From Rhodococcus maanshanensis NBRC 100610 (GTDB lineage: Bacteria; Actinomycetota; Actinomycetes; Mycobacteriales; Mycobacteriaceae), in assembly GCF_001894865.1 (NCBI RefSeq), contig NZ_BCXA01000008.1:1-64000 (forward strand): a DNA stretch of 64,000 nt, in the 5' to 3' direction. The position numbers and the translations under genes are program-made. Every line of letters starts with the position of its first letter. The first letter of the stretch is position 1. A model generated the notes under the pieces. That model saw only the letters and a program-made list of their open reading frames with translations. It was not told the DNA's origin and searched no databases. Below are positions 34,537 through 43,866 of the stretch, piece by piece.

Positions 34537-35738
34537 GCGGCGCAGGATCCAACAACGACGTCGCCATCCTCGGTGTGGGGATGCACCCCTGGGGCAAGTG
34601 GGGCCAGTCGTTCGTGAAGTACGGCGTCGCGGCGGCCAGGGCTGCCCTCGCCGACTCCGGCGTGAACTGGCAGGACGTCGACTTCATCGTCGGCGGCGAG
34701 ACCGTCCGCAACGGCTACGGCGGCTACGTCGCGGGCGCGACCTTCGCCCAGGCACTCGGCTGGAACGGCGCCCGCGTCGCCACCTCGTACGCCGCGTGCG
34801 CGACCGGCGCCCAGGCGCTCGACACCGCTCGGGCCCGGATCCTGGCCGGCCTGTCCGACGTCGCCCTCGTGGTCGGCGCCGACACCACGCCGAAGGGCTT
34901 CCTGGCACCGGTCGCGGGCGAGCGCTGGGACGACCCGGACTGGCTGCGGTTCCGCCTGATGGGCATGACCAACCCGGCGTACTTCGCGCTCAACGCGCGC
35001 CGCCGCATCGACCTCTACGGCGCGACCGCGGAGGACTTCGCCGCGGTCAAGGTCAAGAACGCCAAGCACGGCCTGAACAACCCGTACGCCCGCTACCGCA
35101 AGGAGGTCACGGCTGCCGACGTGCTGGCCTCCCCCGTGGTGTCCAACCCGCTGCACCTGCTGGACATCTGCGCGACCTCCGACGGCGGCGCGGCGATCAT
35201 CCTCACCTCGATGGAGTACGCCCGCAAGATGGGCATCGCGGAACCGGTTCGGATCAAGGCGATCTCGACCGTGACGCCGACGTTCCCGCAGACCATCATG
35301 GACATGCCGAACTTCTCCACCGACTCGGCCTCGGCTGTGCCCGCTCCCGAGCGGACCTTCAAGGAGTCGATCGGCTACGCGGCCTACGAGGAGGCAGGCA
35401 TCTCGCCGGAGGACGTCGACGTCGCCGAGGTCTACGACCTGGCCACCTCGGTCGAGCTGGACTGGATCGAAGACCTCGCGCTGTGCAAGCGCGGCGAGGC
35501 CGAGCACCTGCTGCGCGCAGGCGAGACCACCATCGGCGGCCGGATCCCGGTCAACCCGTCCGGCGGCCTTGCCTGCTTCGGCGAGGCCGTGCCCGCCCAG
35601 GCGCTGGCGCAGGTCTGCGAGCTCACCTGGCAGCTCCGCGGACAGGCCGAGGGCCGTCAGGTCGAGGGCGCCCGCATCGGCATCACGGCGAACCAGGGCC
35701 TGTTCGGCCACGGCTCCTCGGTGATCGTCTCGGCCTGA
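34533..35738 (+). CDS. lipid-transfer protein/SCP-x-type thiolase
   Basis: 401 residues. Thiolase fold with VAILGVGMHPWGKWGQSFVKYG, the pocket Cys89 in TSYAACATGAQALDTAR, SDGGAAIILTS, AEVYDLATSVELDWIEDL, NPSGGLACFGEAVPAQALAQ and the terminal GLFGHGSSVIV. These Ltp family proteins act as thiolases or retro-aldolases on sterol side chains. With the DUF35 partner and a KstR site upstream, a sterol or related acyl-CoA substrate is likely. A long inverted repeat follows its stop. Confidence 0.88.
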   Translation: MSGAGSNNDVAILGVGMHPWGKWGQSFVKYGVAAARAALADSGVNWQDVDFIVGGETVRNGYGGYVAGATFAQALGWNGARVATSYAACATGAQALDTARARILAGLSDVALVVGADTTPKGFLAPVAGERWDDPDWLRFRLMGMTNPAYFALNARRRIDLYGATAEDFAAVKVKNAKHGLNNPYARYRKEVTAADVLASPVVSNPLHLLDICATSDGGAAIILTSMEYARKMGIAEPVRIKAISTVTPTFPQTIMDMPNFSTDSASAVPAPERTFKESIGYAAYEEAGISPEDVDVAEVYDLATSVELDWIEDLALCKRGEAEHLLRAGETTIGGRIPVNPSGGLACFGEAVPAQALAQVCELTWQLRGQAEGRQVEGARIGITANQGLFGHGSSVIVSA

Positions 35739-35752
35739 CCACACACGCCTGT

Positions 35753-35813
35753 CACGAACGGGCGGTTATCGGGGCATCGGCCGAAAGGTCTGCCCGATAA
35801 CCGCCCGTTCGTG
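35753..35813. terminator. 21-bp perfect inverted repeat, probable strong terminator
   Basis: Arms of 21 bp (35753-35773 and 35793-35813), beginning CACGAACGGGCGG and ending CCGCCCGTTCGTG, with a 19-nt loop. It lies 15 bp after the thiolase stop. Longer and more perfect than the other terminators in the window; it could instead be a dispersed palindromic element. Confidence 0.72.
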
Positions 35814-35874
35814 CGTCCAGACCATGGTGCCGCCGCGCCGTCACGCGGCTACGCTCGAATCAAGGAGGTGCGTC

Positions 35875-36078
35875 GTGATCTATCTGGTGACGCTGATAGC
35901 GCTGGTGATACTGGCGGTGCTGTTGTGGAAGGCCTTCGGTCCCGACACCTCCGCGCCGCCCGCGGGACGCGTTCTCGGCCCGGACGACGATCCGGAGTTC
36001 ATGTGGCGGATGAACCATCGGACCCGCCCCACCACGGGCGAGAATCCCGAGAGCGGCCCGGTCGACCCCAAGGAGTGA
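35875..36078 (+). CDS. small single-span membrane protein
   Basis: 67 residues from GTG 35875, chosen for an excellent AAGGAGG site six nt upstream. One N-terminal membrane helix (VIYLVTLIALVILAVLLWKAF) then a hydrophilic tail with DDDPEFMWRMNHRTRP. No family recognised, though short proteins of this layout are common in the group. Convergent with the PBP-like gene, 15 bp away. Confidence 0.72.
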   Translation: MIYLVTLIALVILAVLLWKAFGPDTSAPPAGRVLGPDDDPEFMWRMNHRTRPTTGENPESGPVDPKE

Positions 36079-36093
36079 GCGGGGCGCAACGGA

Positions 36094-37743
36094 TCAGGGA
36101 GTCGGCGGCTTCGCCATCTCCTTGAACAGCTTGCTGGTCATCTTGACGGCCTGATCCGAGCCGTCCGCGTCCTTGACGAGGACCGCGAACGCGAGATCGC
36201 CCTTCGCCCCGTAGAACCACCGGTCGTCCTCGAACGAGCCGGTCATCCCGATGAGGTCGCCCTGGTCGGCCAGCATCGAGGCGGGCCCGCGGTGCACGTT
36301 CTCCCACATCATCGTGCGCAGCCGGTCGTTCACCTCCCGCGGCATCGGAGCGGGCGACTCGTTCGTGGTGGCCGGCTGACCCGCGGCGATCACCGGCACC
36401 GCGGTCGATCCGCGGGCGACCGACGCCGCGACAAGGGCCATCCCGAGGGGGCTGACCTTCACCTGCTTCTCCGAGTCGGGCCCCGACGCCGTCCTCACGA
36501 GGTTGGCGCCCTTGCCGTCGAGGTCGTCGGTCCGCTGTTCGAGGCCGGTGATCTCGTAGTCCATGCCGAGCCCGAGCTGTCGGCCTGCCTGCTGGAGGTC
36601 GATGTTCTGCGCGGTGGCCGCGGCCCCGACCACATCGAACGCCGACCCGGCCGGGAACTGCCCGGTGAACGCCACCGGCCCCATCTCCGCGGCCTGGTTG
36701 TTCTGGGTGACCGCCAGCAGCGCGCCGGTCGAGGGCTGCATCATCACGATCACCGCGGGCGTGCCGACGCTGACCACCGCCTCCTCCGCGGCCAGCTGCA
36801 CCCGCGGGTCGAGGGTGGACCGGATGTCGGGCCCGGGCGGCCCCTGGAAACCGGTCTGCCGGATCGGCGTTCCGTCGGGGTCGACCGCGTTCACCGCCCA
36901 GCCCGCGGTCTCGTCGCGGTTGAGCTGCCAGACCTTGCGCATCGCGTCGACCATCGGCCCGGAGATCCTGCGGTCGTTGCTGATCAGCTTGAGTTGCTGA
37001 ACGATAACGACGCCGGGCACGGCCCGCAGGTCGTCCTCGAGCACCGCGAAGTCGTCGTCGCGCAGGCTCACCGCGGTCACCCGCTGGCCCGGTGTCGCGG
37101 CCAGCTCCTGCATCAACGTCTGCCCCGTGATGAGCGGCGCGACCGGCTCGATGACCTTCGCCAGCCTGTTCGTGCTGAACACCGGGTCCGGCATGGCGGC
37201 GGGGTCGAGGGTGACCGTGTTGATCCGCTGCTCGGTCATCATCAGGTTCCCTGCGATGTCGAACACCCGCGGGGGCGCGGCGTCCGTGCGGTCGTACCGG
37301 AGGGTCCTTCCGTTGCCCAGCCCAGGCGCGAGGGTCTGCGGCTGCCACGACACCCGCCAGCCGACGCTGAGCTTCCTGACGCGGCCATTGATGTTGTACT
37401 GCCAGTTCTTTCCGTCGCCGAAGGTCCAGTCCGCTGTCGCGTTGAAGATCCCGGCATCGTCACCGAGCGGGATGTACTGGTTGACGTCGAACGTGGCCTT
37501 CTCGGCATGCAGGCCGTCGAAGGCCTGGGTGATGGCCGCCTCGGCCGCGGCCGGGTACGAGGTCAGCTCCGCGGCCGCGCCTGCGTCGCCCTCGGTGAGG
37601 GCGGCGGTGAAGCGCTTCACCACGGATTCGGGGTCGGTCTTCGGCTCATCGAAAAACCCGCTGACCACCCCGACCGCGAGGGAGAGTGCCGTGGCCAGCG
37701 CAATACCATTCCACATCCGAAGCCTGTGCCGGACCGCGCGCAT
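36094..37743 (-). CDS. penicillin-binding protein homologue lacking catalytic residues
   Basis: 549 residues from ATG. An N-terminal membrane anchor (NGIALATALSLAVGVVSGFF), an NTF2-like MecA_N domain (~35-150), a dimerisation region, and a transpeptidase-like domain from ~310. The active-site SxxK motif is replaced: GQFPAGSAFDVVGAAATA gives Ser367-x-x-Asp370, and the KTG motif reads Met500-Thr-Gly in GMTGSFEDDRWFYGAKG. The surrounding fold is well conserved and the frame is intact. It therefore looks like a pseudo-enzyme, perhaps a scaffold or regulator of wall synthesis, rather than a broken gene. Layout resembles Rv2864c. Confidence 0.8.
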   Translation of the reverse strand: MRAVRHRLRMWNGIALATALSLAVGVVSGFFDEPKTDPESVVKRFTAALTEGDAGAAAELTSYPAAAEAAITQAFDGLHAEKATFDVNQYIPLGDDAGIFNATADWTFGDGKNWQYNINGRVRKLSVGWRVSWQPQTLAPGLGNGRTLRYDRTDAAPPRVFDIAGNLMMTEQRINTVTLDPAAMPDPVFSTNRLAKVIEPVAPLITGQTLMQELAATPGQRVTAVSLRDDDFAVLEDDLRAVPGVVIVQQLKLISNDRRISGPMVDAMRKVWQLNRDETAGWAVNAVDPDGTPIRQTGFQGPPGPDIRSTLDPRVQLAAEEAVVSVGTPAVIVMMQPSTGALLAVTQNNQAAEMGPVAFTGQFPAGSAFDVVGAAATAQNIDLQQAGRQLGLGMDYEITGLEQRTDDLDGKGANLVRTASGPDSEKQVKVSPLGMALVAASVARGSTAVPVIAAGQPATTNESPAPMPREVNDRLRTMMWENVHRGPASMLADQGDLIGMTGSFEDDRWFYGAKGDLAFAVLVKDADGSDQAVKMTSKLFKEMAKPPTP

Positions 37744-37892
37744 GTTCCGATCATCCGCCCGAAGACCGTTATCGCAGCGAACACGGGGTCACAAGTCCGC
37801 CACAGTTGGGTGACGGAGCGCGAACGCTGAGCCTGACGTTCAGGGTCGGATCACGCGCCGCTCACGGTCCGATCAAGATCAAATCGCTTGTG

Positions 37893-38972
37893 TCAGAGCC
37901 GATCCTGCATCGCGAAACTCGACATCGGGAAGTCCGAGGCGACCGCGGCGGCCAGCTCGAGCAGGGCGTTCCTGGTCTGTGGGCGGAGCCGGTCGAGGTC
38001 GATCTCGGCGCCCTCCTCCAGGTGCGGGTCGAACGGGATCAGGCGCACGGCCCGGCAGCGCTGCTCGAAGTGCTCGACGACCTTCGCGAGGTCCACCTTG
38101 CCCGAGCGCGGCCGCACGGCGTTGACCACCGCCACCGACTTGCTCACCAGATCCGCGTAACCGTGCGCGTCGAGCCAGTCCAGCGTCGCCGACGCGCTGC
38201 GGGCGCCGTCGACGGAGCCCGAGCTCACCACGACAAGCGAGTCGGCCTCCTCGAGGATGGACTGCATCGCCGAGTGCATGAGACCGGTGCCGCAGTCGGT
38301 CAGCACGATCGAGTAGAACTTCTCGAGCATGTCGATGGTGGTCGAGTAGTCCTCGGCACTGAAGGCCTCGGAGACGGCAGGGTCACTGTCCGAGGCGAGC
38401 ACCTCGAGCCTATGGCCGCTCTGCGAGGTGTACCCACGGACGTCGCTGTACTTCTCGATGCTGTCGGCGTCGCGCAGCAGGTTGCGCACGGTCGCGGGCG
38501 TCTCGAGCGGGATCTTCTGGCTCAGGGTGCCGCGGTCCGGGTTCGCGTCGACCGCGATGACCCGGTCGCCGCGCAGCGAGGAGAAGGTGGAACCGAGCGT
38601 CGCGGTCGTCGTCGTCTTGCCGACGCCGCCCTTGAGGCTGAGCAGCGCGATCTTGTAGCAGCCCTGCAGCGGCTGGTTGACCTGCTTGGTCAGCTCGAGG
38701 CGGCGCTGCTCCTTTGCGCTGTTCCCGACGTTGATGTACCGGCCCGACAGCTGGTACAGCGCCTTGCGCCACCCGGTCGTCGGAGCGGGCTTGACCTGCT
38801 TGAGCAGCAGCGACGTCGACAGGTCACGGGCCGAGACGACATGGTGCCGCTCGGGCGCCTGCGGCGCAGGGGCTGGCCCTGCCTGCGCGAACGGCTCCTG
38901 CGCCTCCGGACTCACGGACTCCCACGAACCGACGTTGTTCTCCGCCACGGCGGCACTCCCCCTGTTGCTCAC
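37893..38972 (-). CDS. MinD/ParA-like ATPase, Rv0530-type
   Basis: 359 residues from GTG 38972 with a GGGGGGAA site. A disordered Pro/Ala/Gln N-terminus (~1-45) precedes a deviant Walker A KGGVGKTTTTA (114-124), ALL-type ParA motif VIAVDANPDRGTL, and YSIVLTDCGTGLMHSAMQ (switch II). Resembles the MinD-like ATPases linked to type VII secretion and Rv0530, which lies beside ccsB in M. tuberculosis as here. It starts 77 bp downstream of ccsB on the same strand. Likely membrane-associated and positional in function; partner unknown. Confidence 0.82.
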   Translation of the reverse strand: MSNRGSAAVAENNVGSWESVSPEAQEPFAQAGPAPAPQAPERHHVVSARDLSTSLLLKQVKPAPTTGWRKALYQLSGRYINVGNSAKEQRRLELTKQVNQPLQGCYKIALLSLKGGVGKTTTTATLGSTFSSLRGDRVIAVDANPDRGTLSQKIPLETPATVRNLLRDADSIEKYSDVRGYTSQSGHRLEVLASDSDPAVSEAFSAEDYSTTIDMLEKFYSIVLTDCGTGLMHSAMQSILEEADSLVVVSSGSVDGARSASATLDWLDAHGYADLVSKSVAVVNAVRPRSGKVDLAKVVEHFEQRCRAVRLIPFDPHLEEGAEIDLDRLRPQTRNALLELAAAVASDFPMSSFAMQDRL

Positions 38973-39049
38973 TTCCCCCCGAACTCGTCCAATCGCCGAG
39001 TCCGCGCTGGGACAATAGCAGGCCGCGCGGTCTGGTTCCTATCGGAGAA

Positions 39050-40033
39050 TCAGGTCAGGCCTGCATAGGAGTGCAGGCCGGAGACCACCATGTTGATGAT
39101 GAACAGGTTGAACAGCATCGCGACGAATCCGGCGATGTTGATCCACGCGGCCCTGGTGTCGCGCCACCCGGAGGTCGCCCGCGCGTGCAGGTAGGCGGCG
39201 TAGATCACCCAGGCGATGAAGGACACCGTCTCCTTGGGGTCCCAGCCCCAGAATCGGCCCCAGGCCGCCTCCGCCCAGATGGCGCCGAGGATCACGCCCG
39301 CACCGAACAGCGGGAAGGCGATGATCGTGGTCTTGTAGGCCAGCCGGTCGAGGGTCTGCGCGTCGGGCAGTCGCTCGGCGACCTTGCCCCAGAAGCCGTC
39401 GCTCTCCTCGCCCTTCGGCTGCCGCATCCGGAGCAGGAACATCAGGCTCGCGACGCCGGAGACCAGGAAGATGCCGCTGCCGGTGGCCACGATGGTGACG
39501 TGAATGGGCAGCCAGAACGACCGCAGCGCAGGCACGACGGGCGCTGCGTCCGCGTACAGGACGGTCGCAGCCATGAACATCAGCGGGATCACAACGACGA
39601 TCACGAACACCCAGAGCGAGCGGTAGGTCTGCTTGCGCAGCAGCACCAACCCCATCAGCATCGCGGCCGCGGTCGCCATCGTGACGAACTCGTACATGTT
39701 GCCGAGCGGGAACCGGTCGGTGGCGAAGCCGCGCAGCACGATCGAGCCGACGTGCAGCGCGACGCCGACGACCAGCAGCGCGAGCGCCATGTTGCCGAGC
39801 CGTTCGGACCAGGGCTTACGCGGCGCCTCGATCACCTTGCCCGGCACGGACGGCGCCGCGGGCCCGGCGCCGCCACCGGCGGCCACCAGTTCGCGGGCCT
39901 CGCGGGCCTGGACCTCGTTCGCCCGCGCGGTCGCGTACTGGGCGATCAGCAGCACGAAGGCAAGGACGTAGATCGCGAACGCAGACTCGAACGCCCAGTC
40001 GCTGTACTGGGCAATGGTCTCGTTGATCGGCAT
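39050..40033 (-). CDS. ccsB: cytochrome c synthase subunit CcsA/CcsB (system II)
   Basis: 327 residues. About eight membrane spans with the heme-handling tryptophan-rich motif AEAAWGRFWGWDPKETVSFIAW and conserved histidines (HVGSIVLRG, LPIHVTIVATG, YLHAR). With ResB it transfers heme to apocytochrome c outside the membrane. Corresponds to Rv0529. It follows resB by 16 bp in the operon tlpA-ccdA-resB-ccsB. Confidence 0.93.
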   Translation of the reverse strand: MPINETIAQYSDWAFESAFAIYVLAFVLLIAQYATARANEVQAREARELVAAGGGAGPAAPSVPGKVIEAPRKPWSERLGNMALALLVVGVALHVGSIVLRGFATDRFPLGNMYEFVTMATAAAMLMGLVLLRKQTYRSLWVFVIVVVIPLMFMAATVLYADAAPVVPALRSFWLPIHVTIVATGSGIFLVSGVASLMFLLRMRQPKGEESDGFWGKVAERLPDAQTLDRLAYKTTIIAFPLFGAGVILGAIWAEAAWGRFWGWDPKETVSFIAWVIYAAYLHARATSGWRDTRAAWINIAGFVAMLFNLFIINMVVSGLHSYAGLT

Positions 40034-40049
40034 GGTTCTCTCCTGCGCC

Positions 40050-41738
40050 TCAGGCGCGGTTCTCCGAGGTGGTCTTCGAGGTCTCGAGGTCCGCGAGCAG
40101 ACGGCTGCTCAGCCGGTCGAACTCGTCGCCCCAACCGGCCTGGTCGGTGCGGGCGAGCCCACCCAGCTCTACTACGGTACGTCGTCGATGCGGATCCAAT
40201 GTATCCGACACCGTGTCGGCATCTGAATCGGCCGGGTACACCCGCACCCAGATCCGGCGCCGCTTGATCAGCAGCGACACCAGCAGGCCCGCCATCATCG
40301 AGATCGCGAACACCAACACCCACTGCTGCGCGGGGTCGTGCGAGACCTGGAGATTGACGAATTCCTTGGCCCCGTCGAACTGCACCTTGGTGCCGTCCGC
40401 CAGGGTCGCGCTCTCGCCCGGCCGCAGGTTGACCCGGTCCTGTTTGGCCATCCGGCCCTGGTTGACGAGTTCCTTGCTGAGCGAGAACAGCGACTGGGGA
40501 TTGCCGGTGTCGAGCCCGGTGTCGCCCTTGTAGATGTCGATCGCGACGGCCGGATCGGTCATCGCCGGGTAGCTCGACGCCAGCAGGTTGCCGTGGAACA
40601 GCGCGGTCGGCGCGAACAGGCCCTCGATGCCGATCTGGTTCTTGCGACGCTCCGCGGGATCGGGGTACATCCCGCCGGGCGGGTCGAACCGCATCGCCCC
40701 GCTGGAGAGGAAGGTGGTCGCGTCGTCGGGACGCCACTGCAGCGTCTCGGTTCGCGTCTCCCCGTTCGGGAAGGTCACGGTGAACGTCGGCGCGTAGCCG
40801 TGGCCCTGCAGGTACACCCGGTCGCCCGCGACCCGCAGCGGATGGTTGACCTGCAGCCGGTCCTCGCGCCAGGTGTTGTTCACCAGGTCCTCGCCCGCCT
40901 GGTACTCGATGTTGGAGGTGAACATCTCGGCCTGGCCGTTGTCCAGGTAGTCGGCCTTGAAGTCCTTGACCTTCACGCACAGCGGCGTCAGTCCGGTGCC
41001 ATCCTCCTTGTAACCCGCACGGAACCCATCGAACGCCGCGGGCGAGGTGGTGCAGAAGCCGGGACCGCCGGCGGCGATCACCACGACGTTGCCCTCGTAT
41101 CCGAAGAGCTTTCCGAGGGCGATCGCGGCCAGCAGGCCGACCAGCGACAGGTGGAAGAGCAGGTTGCCCGCCTCGCGCAGGTAGCCCTTCTCCGCCGACA
41201 CCGTGACCTCGCCCGGCCTGCCCGCGCGCAGCTCGCCGCCGGTGCGGGTGACCGTGCGCCAGCCACGCAGCTGCCCGCGGACCAGGGCCGCGACGGCCTC
41301 GGGCTCGTCGGCGACGGTGACCTCGGTGTGGTGCGGGAGCCGGGCCAGGTTGCGTGGCGCCGCGACCGGCTGCGTGCGCAGGGCCTTGTAGTGCTCCCAG
41401 CACCGGGGCGTGATGCAGCCGATCAGCGAGATGAACAGCAGGGCGTACACGGCGGTGAACCAGAAGCTGCCGAAGACGTCGAACAGTTCCAGCTTGTCCA
41501 TCAGCGGACCGAGGGTGGGCCGGTTCGCGATGTACTCGTCGACCTTGCCCGCGTTCAGGCTGCGCTGCGGCAGCAGCGCGCCGGGGATGGCCGCGAACGC
41601 CAGCAGGAACAGCAGCACCAGCGCGGTCCGCATGGAGGTGAGGCCGCGCCAGGTGTTGCGCACCAACGCGACGCCCCGCCCGGCGAGGGATTGCCGCCGC
41701 GGCGGCGTCGGGGCCTGCCTGTCTTCTGTCACCGTCAT
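40050..41738 (-). CDS. resB: cytochrome c biogenesis protein ResB
   Basis: 562 residues, ATG overlapping the ccdA stop (ATGA). ResB/Ccs1 family: N-terminal helices with [64 protein letters not shown], a large extracytoplasmic domain, and a last helix [28 protein letters not shown]. It partners CcsB in heme delivery to c-type cytochromes. Corresponds to Rv0528. Confidence 0.92.
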   Translation of the reverse strand: MTVTEDRQAPTPPRRQSLAGRGVALVRNTWRGLTSMRTALVLLFLLAFAAIPGALLPQRSLNAGKVDEYIANRPTLGPLMDKLELFDVFGSFWFTAVYALLFISLIGCITPRCWEHYKALRTQPVAAPRNLARLPHHTEVTVADEPEAVAALVRGQLRGWRTVTRTGGELRAGRPGEVTVSAEKGYLREAGNLLFHLSLVGLLAAIALGKLFGYEGNVVVIAAGGPGFCTTSPAAFDGFRAGYKEDGTGLTPLCVKVKDFKADYLDNGQAEMFTSNIEYQAGEDLVNNTWREDRLQVNHPLRVAGDRVYLQGHGYAPTFTVTFPNGETRTETLQWRPDDATTFLSSGAMRFDPPGGMYPDPAERRKNQIGIEGLFAPTALFHGNLLASSYPAMTDPAVAIDIYKGDTGLDTGNPQSLFSLSKELVNQGRMAKQDRVNLRPGESATLADGTKVQFDGAKEFVNLQVSHDPAQQWVLVFAISMMAGLLVSLLIKRRRIWVRVYPADSDADTVSDTLDPHRRRTVVELGGLARTDQAGWGDEFDRLSSRLLADLETSKTTSENRA

Positions 41739-42577
41739 ATCGGCAACGTCACCTCCGAGATGAACGCGTCACGAACCCAACCAACGAAGACGTCCCATGC
41801 GCCGGTGACCAGGGCGACGCCCACCGCCACCAGCATCAGGCCGCCGAAGATCTGGATGGCGCGCGCATTGCGGCGCAGCCAGCCCACCCCACGCAGCGCG
41901 CTCACCGAGCCGAACGCCAGGATCACGAACGGCATCCCGAGGCCGATGCAGTACGCCACGATCAGCGCAACGCCCCGCGCGGCGGTCGCGCCCTCGGTGC
42001 CGGCCGCAACGGACAGCACCCCGGCCAGGGTCGGGCCGAGGCACGGCGTCCACCCGAGCCCGAACACCGCGCCGAGCAGCGGCGCTCCGATCAGCCCGGA
42101 CACCCGCCGCGGCTCGAAGCGCACGTCCCTCTGCAGCGCGGGCACCAGCCCGATGAACACCAGGCCCATCGCGATGGTGATCACCCCACCGACCCGCTGC
42201 AGCACCTCCCGGTTGACGGTGAGGGCGGAGATCAGGCCGAACACCGATGCGGTCGCCAGCACGAAGACCACCGTGAACCCGAGCACGAACAGCCCGGCGG
42301 CACCCGCGACGCGCATGCGCGCTGCGGACCTGGTGTCGGTCTCGGTCTTGAGGGCGCCCGCCTCGGCCGCGGTCACTGCGGGTGCGTCCGCACCCACGAT
42401 CCCGGCGAGATAGGACAGGTAGCCGGGCACCAGCGGCACAACACACGGCGAGGCGAAGGACACCAGTCCCGCGAGCACGCAGGCGCCGAACGCCAGCAGC
42501 AGCGGCCCGGAGGCCGCGGTGTTGCCGAAGGTCTCACCGATCCCGGCGGCCAGGACGGCGTCGTTCATGGTGCTCAC
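41735..42577 (-). CDS. ccdA: thiol-disulfide transporter CcdA
   Basis: 280 residues from GTG overlapping the upstream stop (GTGA). DsbD/CcdA family, six spans with the redox cysteines in [23 protein letters not shown] and [18 protein letters not shown]. It moves reducing equivalents across the membrane to the TlpA-like thioredoxin, keeping the CXXCH of apocytochromes reduced. Corresponds to Rv0527. Confidence 0.94.
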   Translation of the reverse strand: MSTMNDAVLAAGIGETFGNTAASGPLLLAFGACVLAGLVSFASPCVVPLVPGYLSYLAGIVGADAPAVTAAEAGALKTETDTRSAARMRVAGAAGLFVLGFTVVFVLATASVFGLISALTVNREVLQRVGGVITIAMGLVFIGLVPALQRDVRFEPRRVSGLIGAPLLGAVFGLGWTPCLGPTLAGVLSVAAGTEGATAARGVALIVAYCIGLGMPFVILAFGSVSALRGVGWLRRNARAIQIFGGLMLVAVGVALVTGAWDVFVGWVRDAFISEVTLPI

Positions 42578-43167
42578 TGTTCCCGCGCAACCCTCTCCAC
42601 CACCGGCTGGAGATCCTCCGCCAGCAGTGCCTTGAGGAACACGGCCGCGACCCGGTGCTCCTTGTCGAGCACAAGGGTGGACGGGATGACGCTCGTCGGG
42701 AACTTGCCGCCGAGCGCGGTCAGGGTGCGCATCGACGGGTCGTAGACCGACGGATAGCCGACCTTGTTGTCGGTGACGAAGTCCTGGGCCTTGTCCTGCT
42801 GCAGGTCCCGGACGTTGATGCCGAGGAAGGCGACGCCGAGGTCCTTGGTGCTCTCGTAGACCTTCTCGAGGTCGTCTGCCTCACCGCGGCACGGCCCGCA
42901 CCACTGGCCCCAGAGGTTGATGACCACCGGTTGGCCCTCGAAGTCCGACAGCGAGGTGGTCTTGCCCTCGACCATGAGGTCGGGCCCGGAGATGTTGCCG
43001 ATGGTGCCGCGTTCGCTCGGCGGGTCGTAGAAGATCTCCGTCTGCCCGCCAGGCGAGACGAAGTCGAACGTGCCGCCCTGCGCGACGGCGTCGGTGCCGG
43101 TGCCGCAGCCGGCGGTGACGGCGGCGACCGCCAGCACCGCGGCAGCCACCCGGACGAACCGCCTCAT
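42574..43167 (-). CDS. TlpA/ResA-like thioredoxin lipoprotein
   Basis: 197 residues from ATG 43167, overlapping the phosphatase stop (ATGA). Lipoprotein signal with lipobox VTAGC (Cys21). Thioredoxin fold with active site [12 protein letters not shown] (Cys90, Cys93), preceded by [13 protein letters not shown]. Extracytoplasmic, membrane anchored; reduces the heme-binding cysteines of apocytochrome c with CcdA as electron source. Corresponds to Rv0526. Second gene of the cytochrome c maturation operon. Confidence 0.92.
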   Translation of the reverse strand: MRRFVRVAAAVLAVAAVTAGCGTGTDAVAQGGTFDFVSPGGQTEIFYDPPSERGTIGNISGPDLMVEGKTTSLSDFEGQPVVINLWGQWCGPCRGEADDLEKVYESTKDLGVAFLGINVRDLQQDKAQDFVTDNKVGYPSVYDPSMRTLTALGGKFPTSVIPSTLVLDKEHRVAAVFLKALLAEDLQPVVERVAREQ

Positions 43168-43832
43168 GCCCCGGTCACCCTCGGATCGGACGCGCCCGCG
43201 GGCTCCGAGTAGACGATGTCGACCAGGGTGTCGCCCTCGTAGACCAGCGAGGTCAGCGAGGCCAGCCCGCACTGGCGGTGCCGCGGGTCGTGCCAGAGCC
43301 GCTCGCCCTGCAGGAACCTGCGCAGCGTCCACACCGGCAGCTGGTGGCTGACGCACACGGCCTCGTGTCCCACGGCGGCGACGCGCGCGGTGTTGACGGC
43401 GGCGAGCATGCGGTGCGCGATCTGCAGGTACGGCTCGCCCCAGGACGGGGTGAACGGGTCGCGCAGCTTCCACCAGTGCCGAGGCCTGCGCAGCGCGCCA
43501 TCGCCGACCGAGACCTTGAGGCCCTCGAAGTCGTTGCCCGCCTCGATCAGGTTGTCGTCGGTGACGAGGGTCAGCCCGTGCTTCCCCGCGATCGGCGCCG
43601 CGGTCTCCTGCGCCCGCTGCAGCGGCGAGGCCACCACGTGGGTGATGTCGTGACCGGCGAGCACCGAGGCGACCGTCCTGGCCTGCGCCTGACCGGTCAC
43701 GGACAGCCGGTAGCCGGGCAGCCTGCCGTACAGGATGCCCTTCGGGTTGTGCACCTCGCCGTGGCGGAGGACGTGCACGATGGTGCGCGACTCGGCGGGG
43801 TCGGGCGTCGGCGTCTGCTGCAGGGTGCTCAC
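43164..43832 (-). CDS. histidine phosphatase family protein
   Basis: 222 residues from GTG. The phosphoglycerate-mutase superfamily motif VLRHGEVHNPKG (Arg23, His24), second histidine in AAVGHEAVCVSHQLP, and ASPLQRAQETAAPIA. The substrate is unknown; the Rv0525 family is annotated only as a phosphatase/mutase. It lies between hemL and the cytochrome c genes, as in M. tuberculosis. Confidence 0.88.
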   Translation of the reverse strand: MSTLQQTPTPDPAESRTIVHVLRHGEVHNPKGILYGRLPGYRLSVTGQAQARTVASVLAGHDITHVVASPLQRAQETAAPIAGKHGLTLVTDDNLIEAGNDFEGLKVSVGDGALRRPRHWWKLRDPFTPSWGEPYLQIAHRMLAAVNTARVAAVGHEAVCVSHQLPVWTLRRFLQGERLWHDPRHRQCGLASLTSLVYEGDTLVDIVYSEPAGASDPRVTGA

Positions 43833-43866
43833 GTGGTTTGGCTCCGTGATCTAGGGGGTGCGGGAT

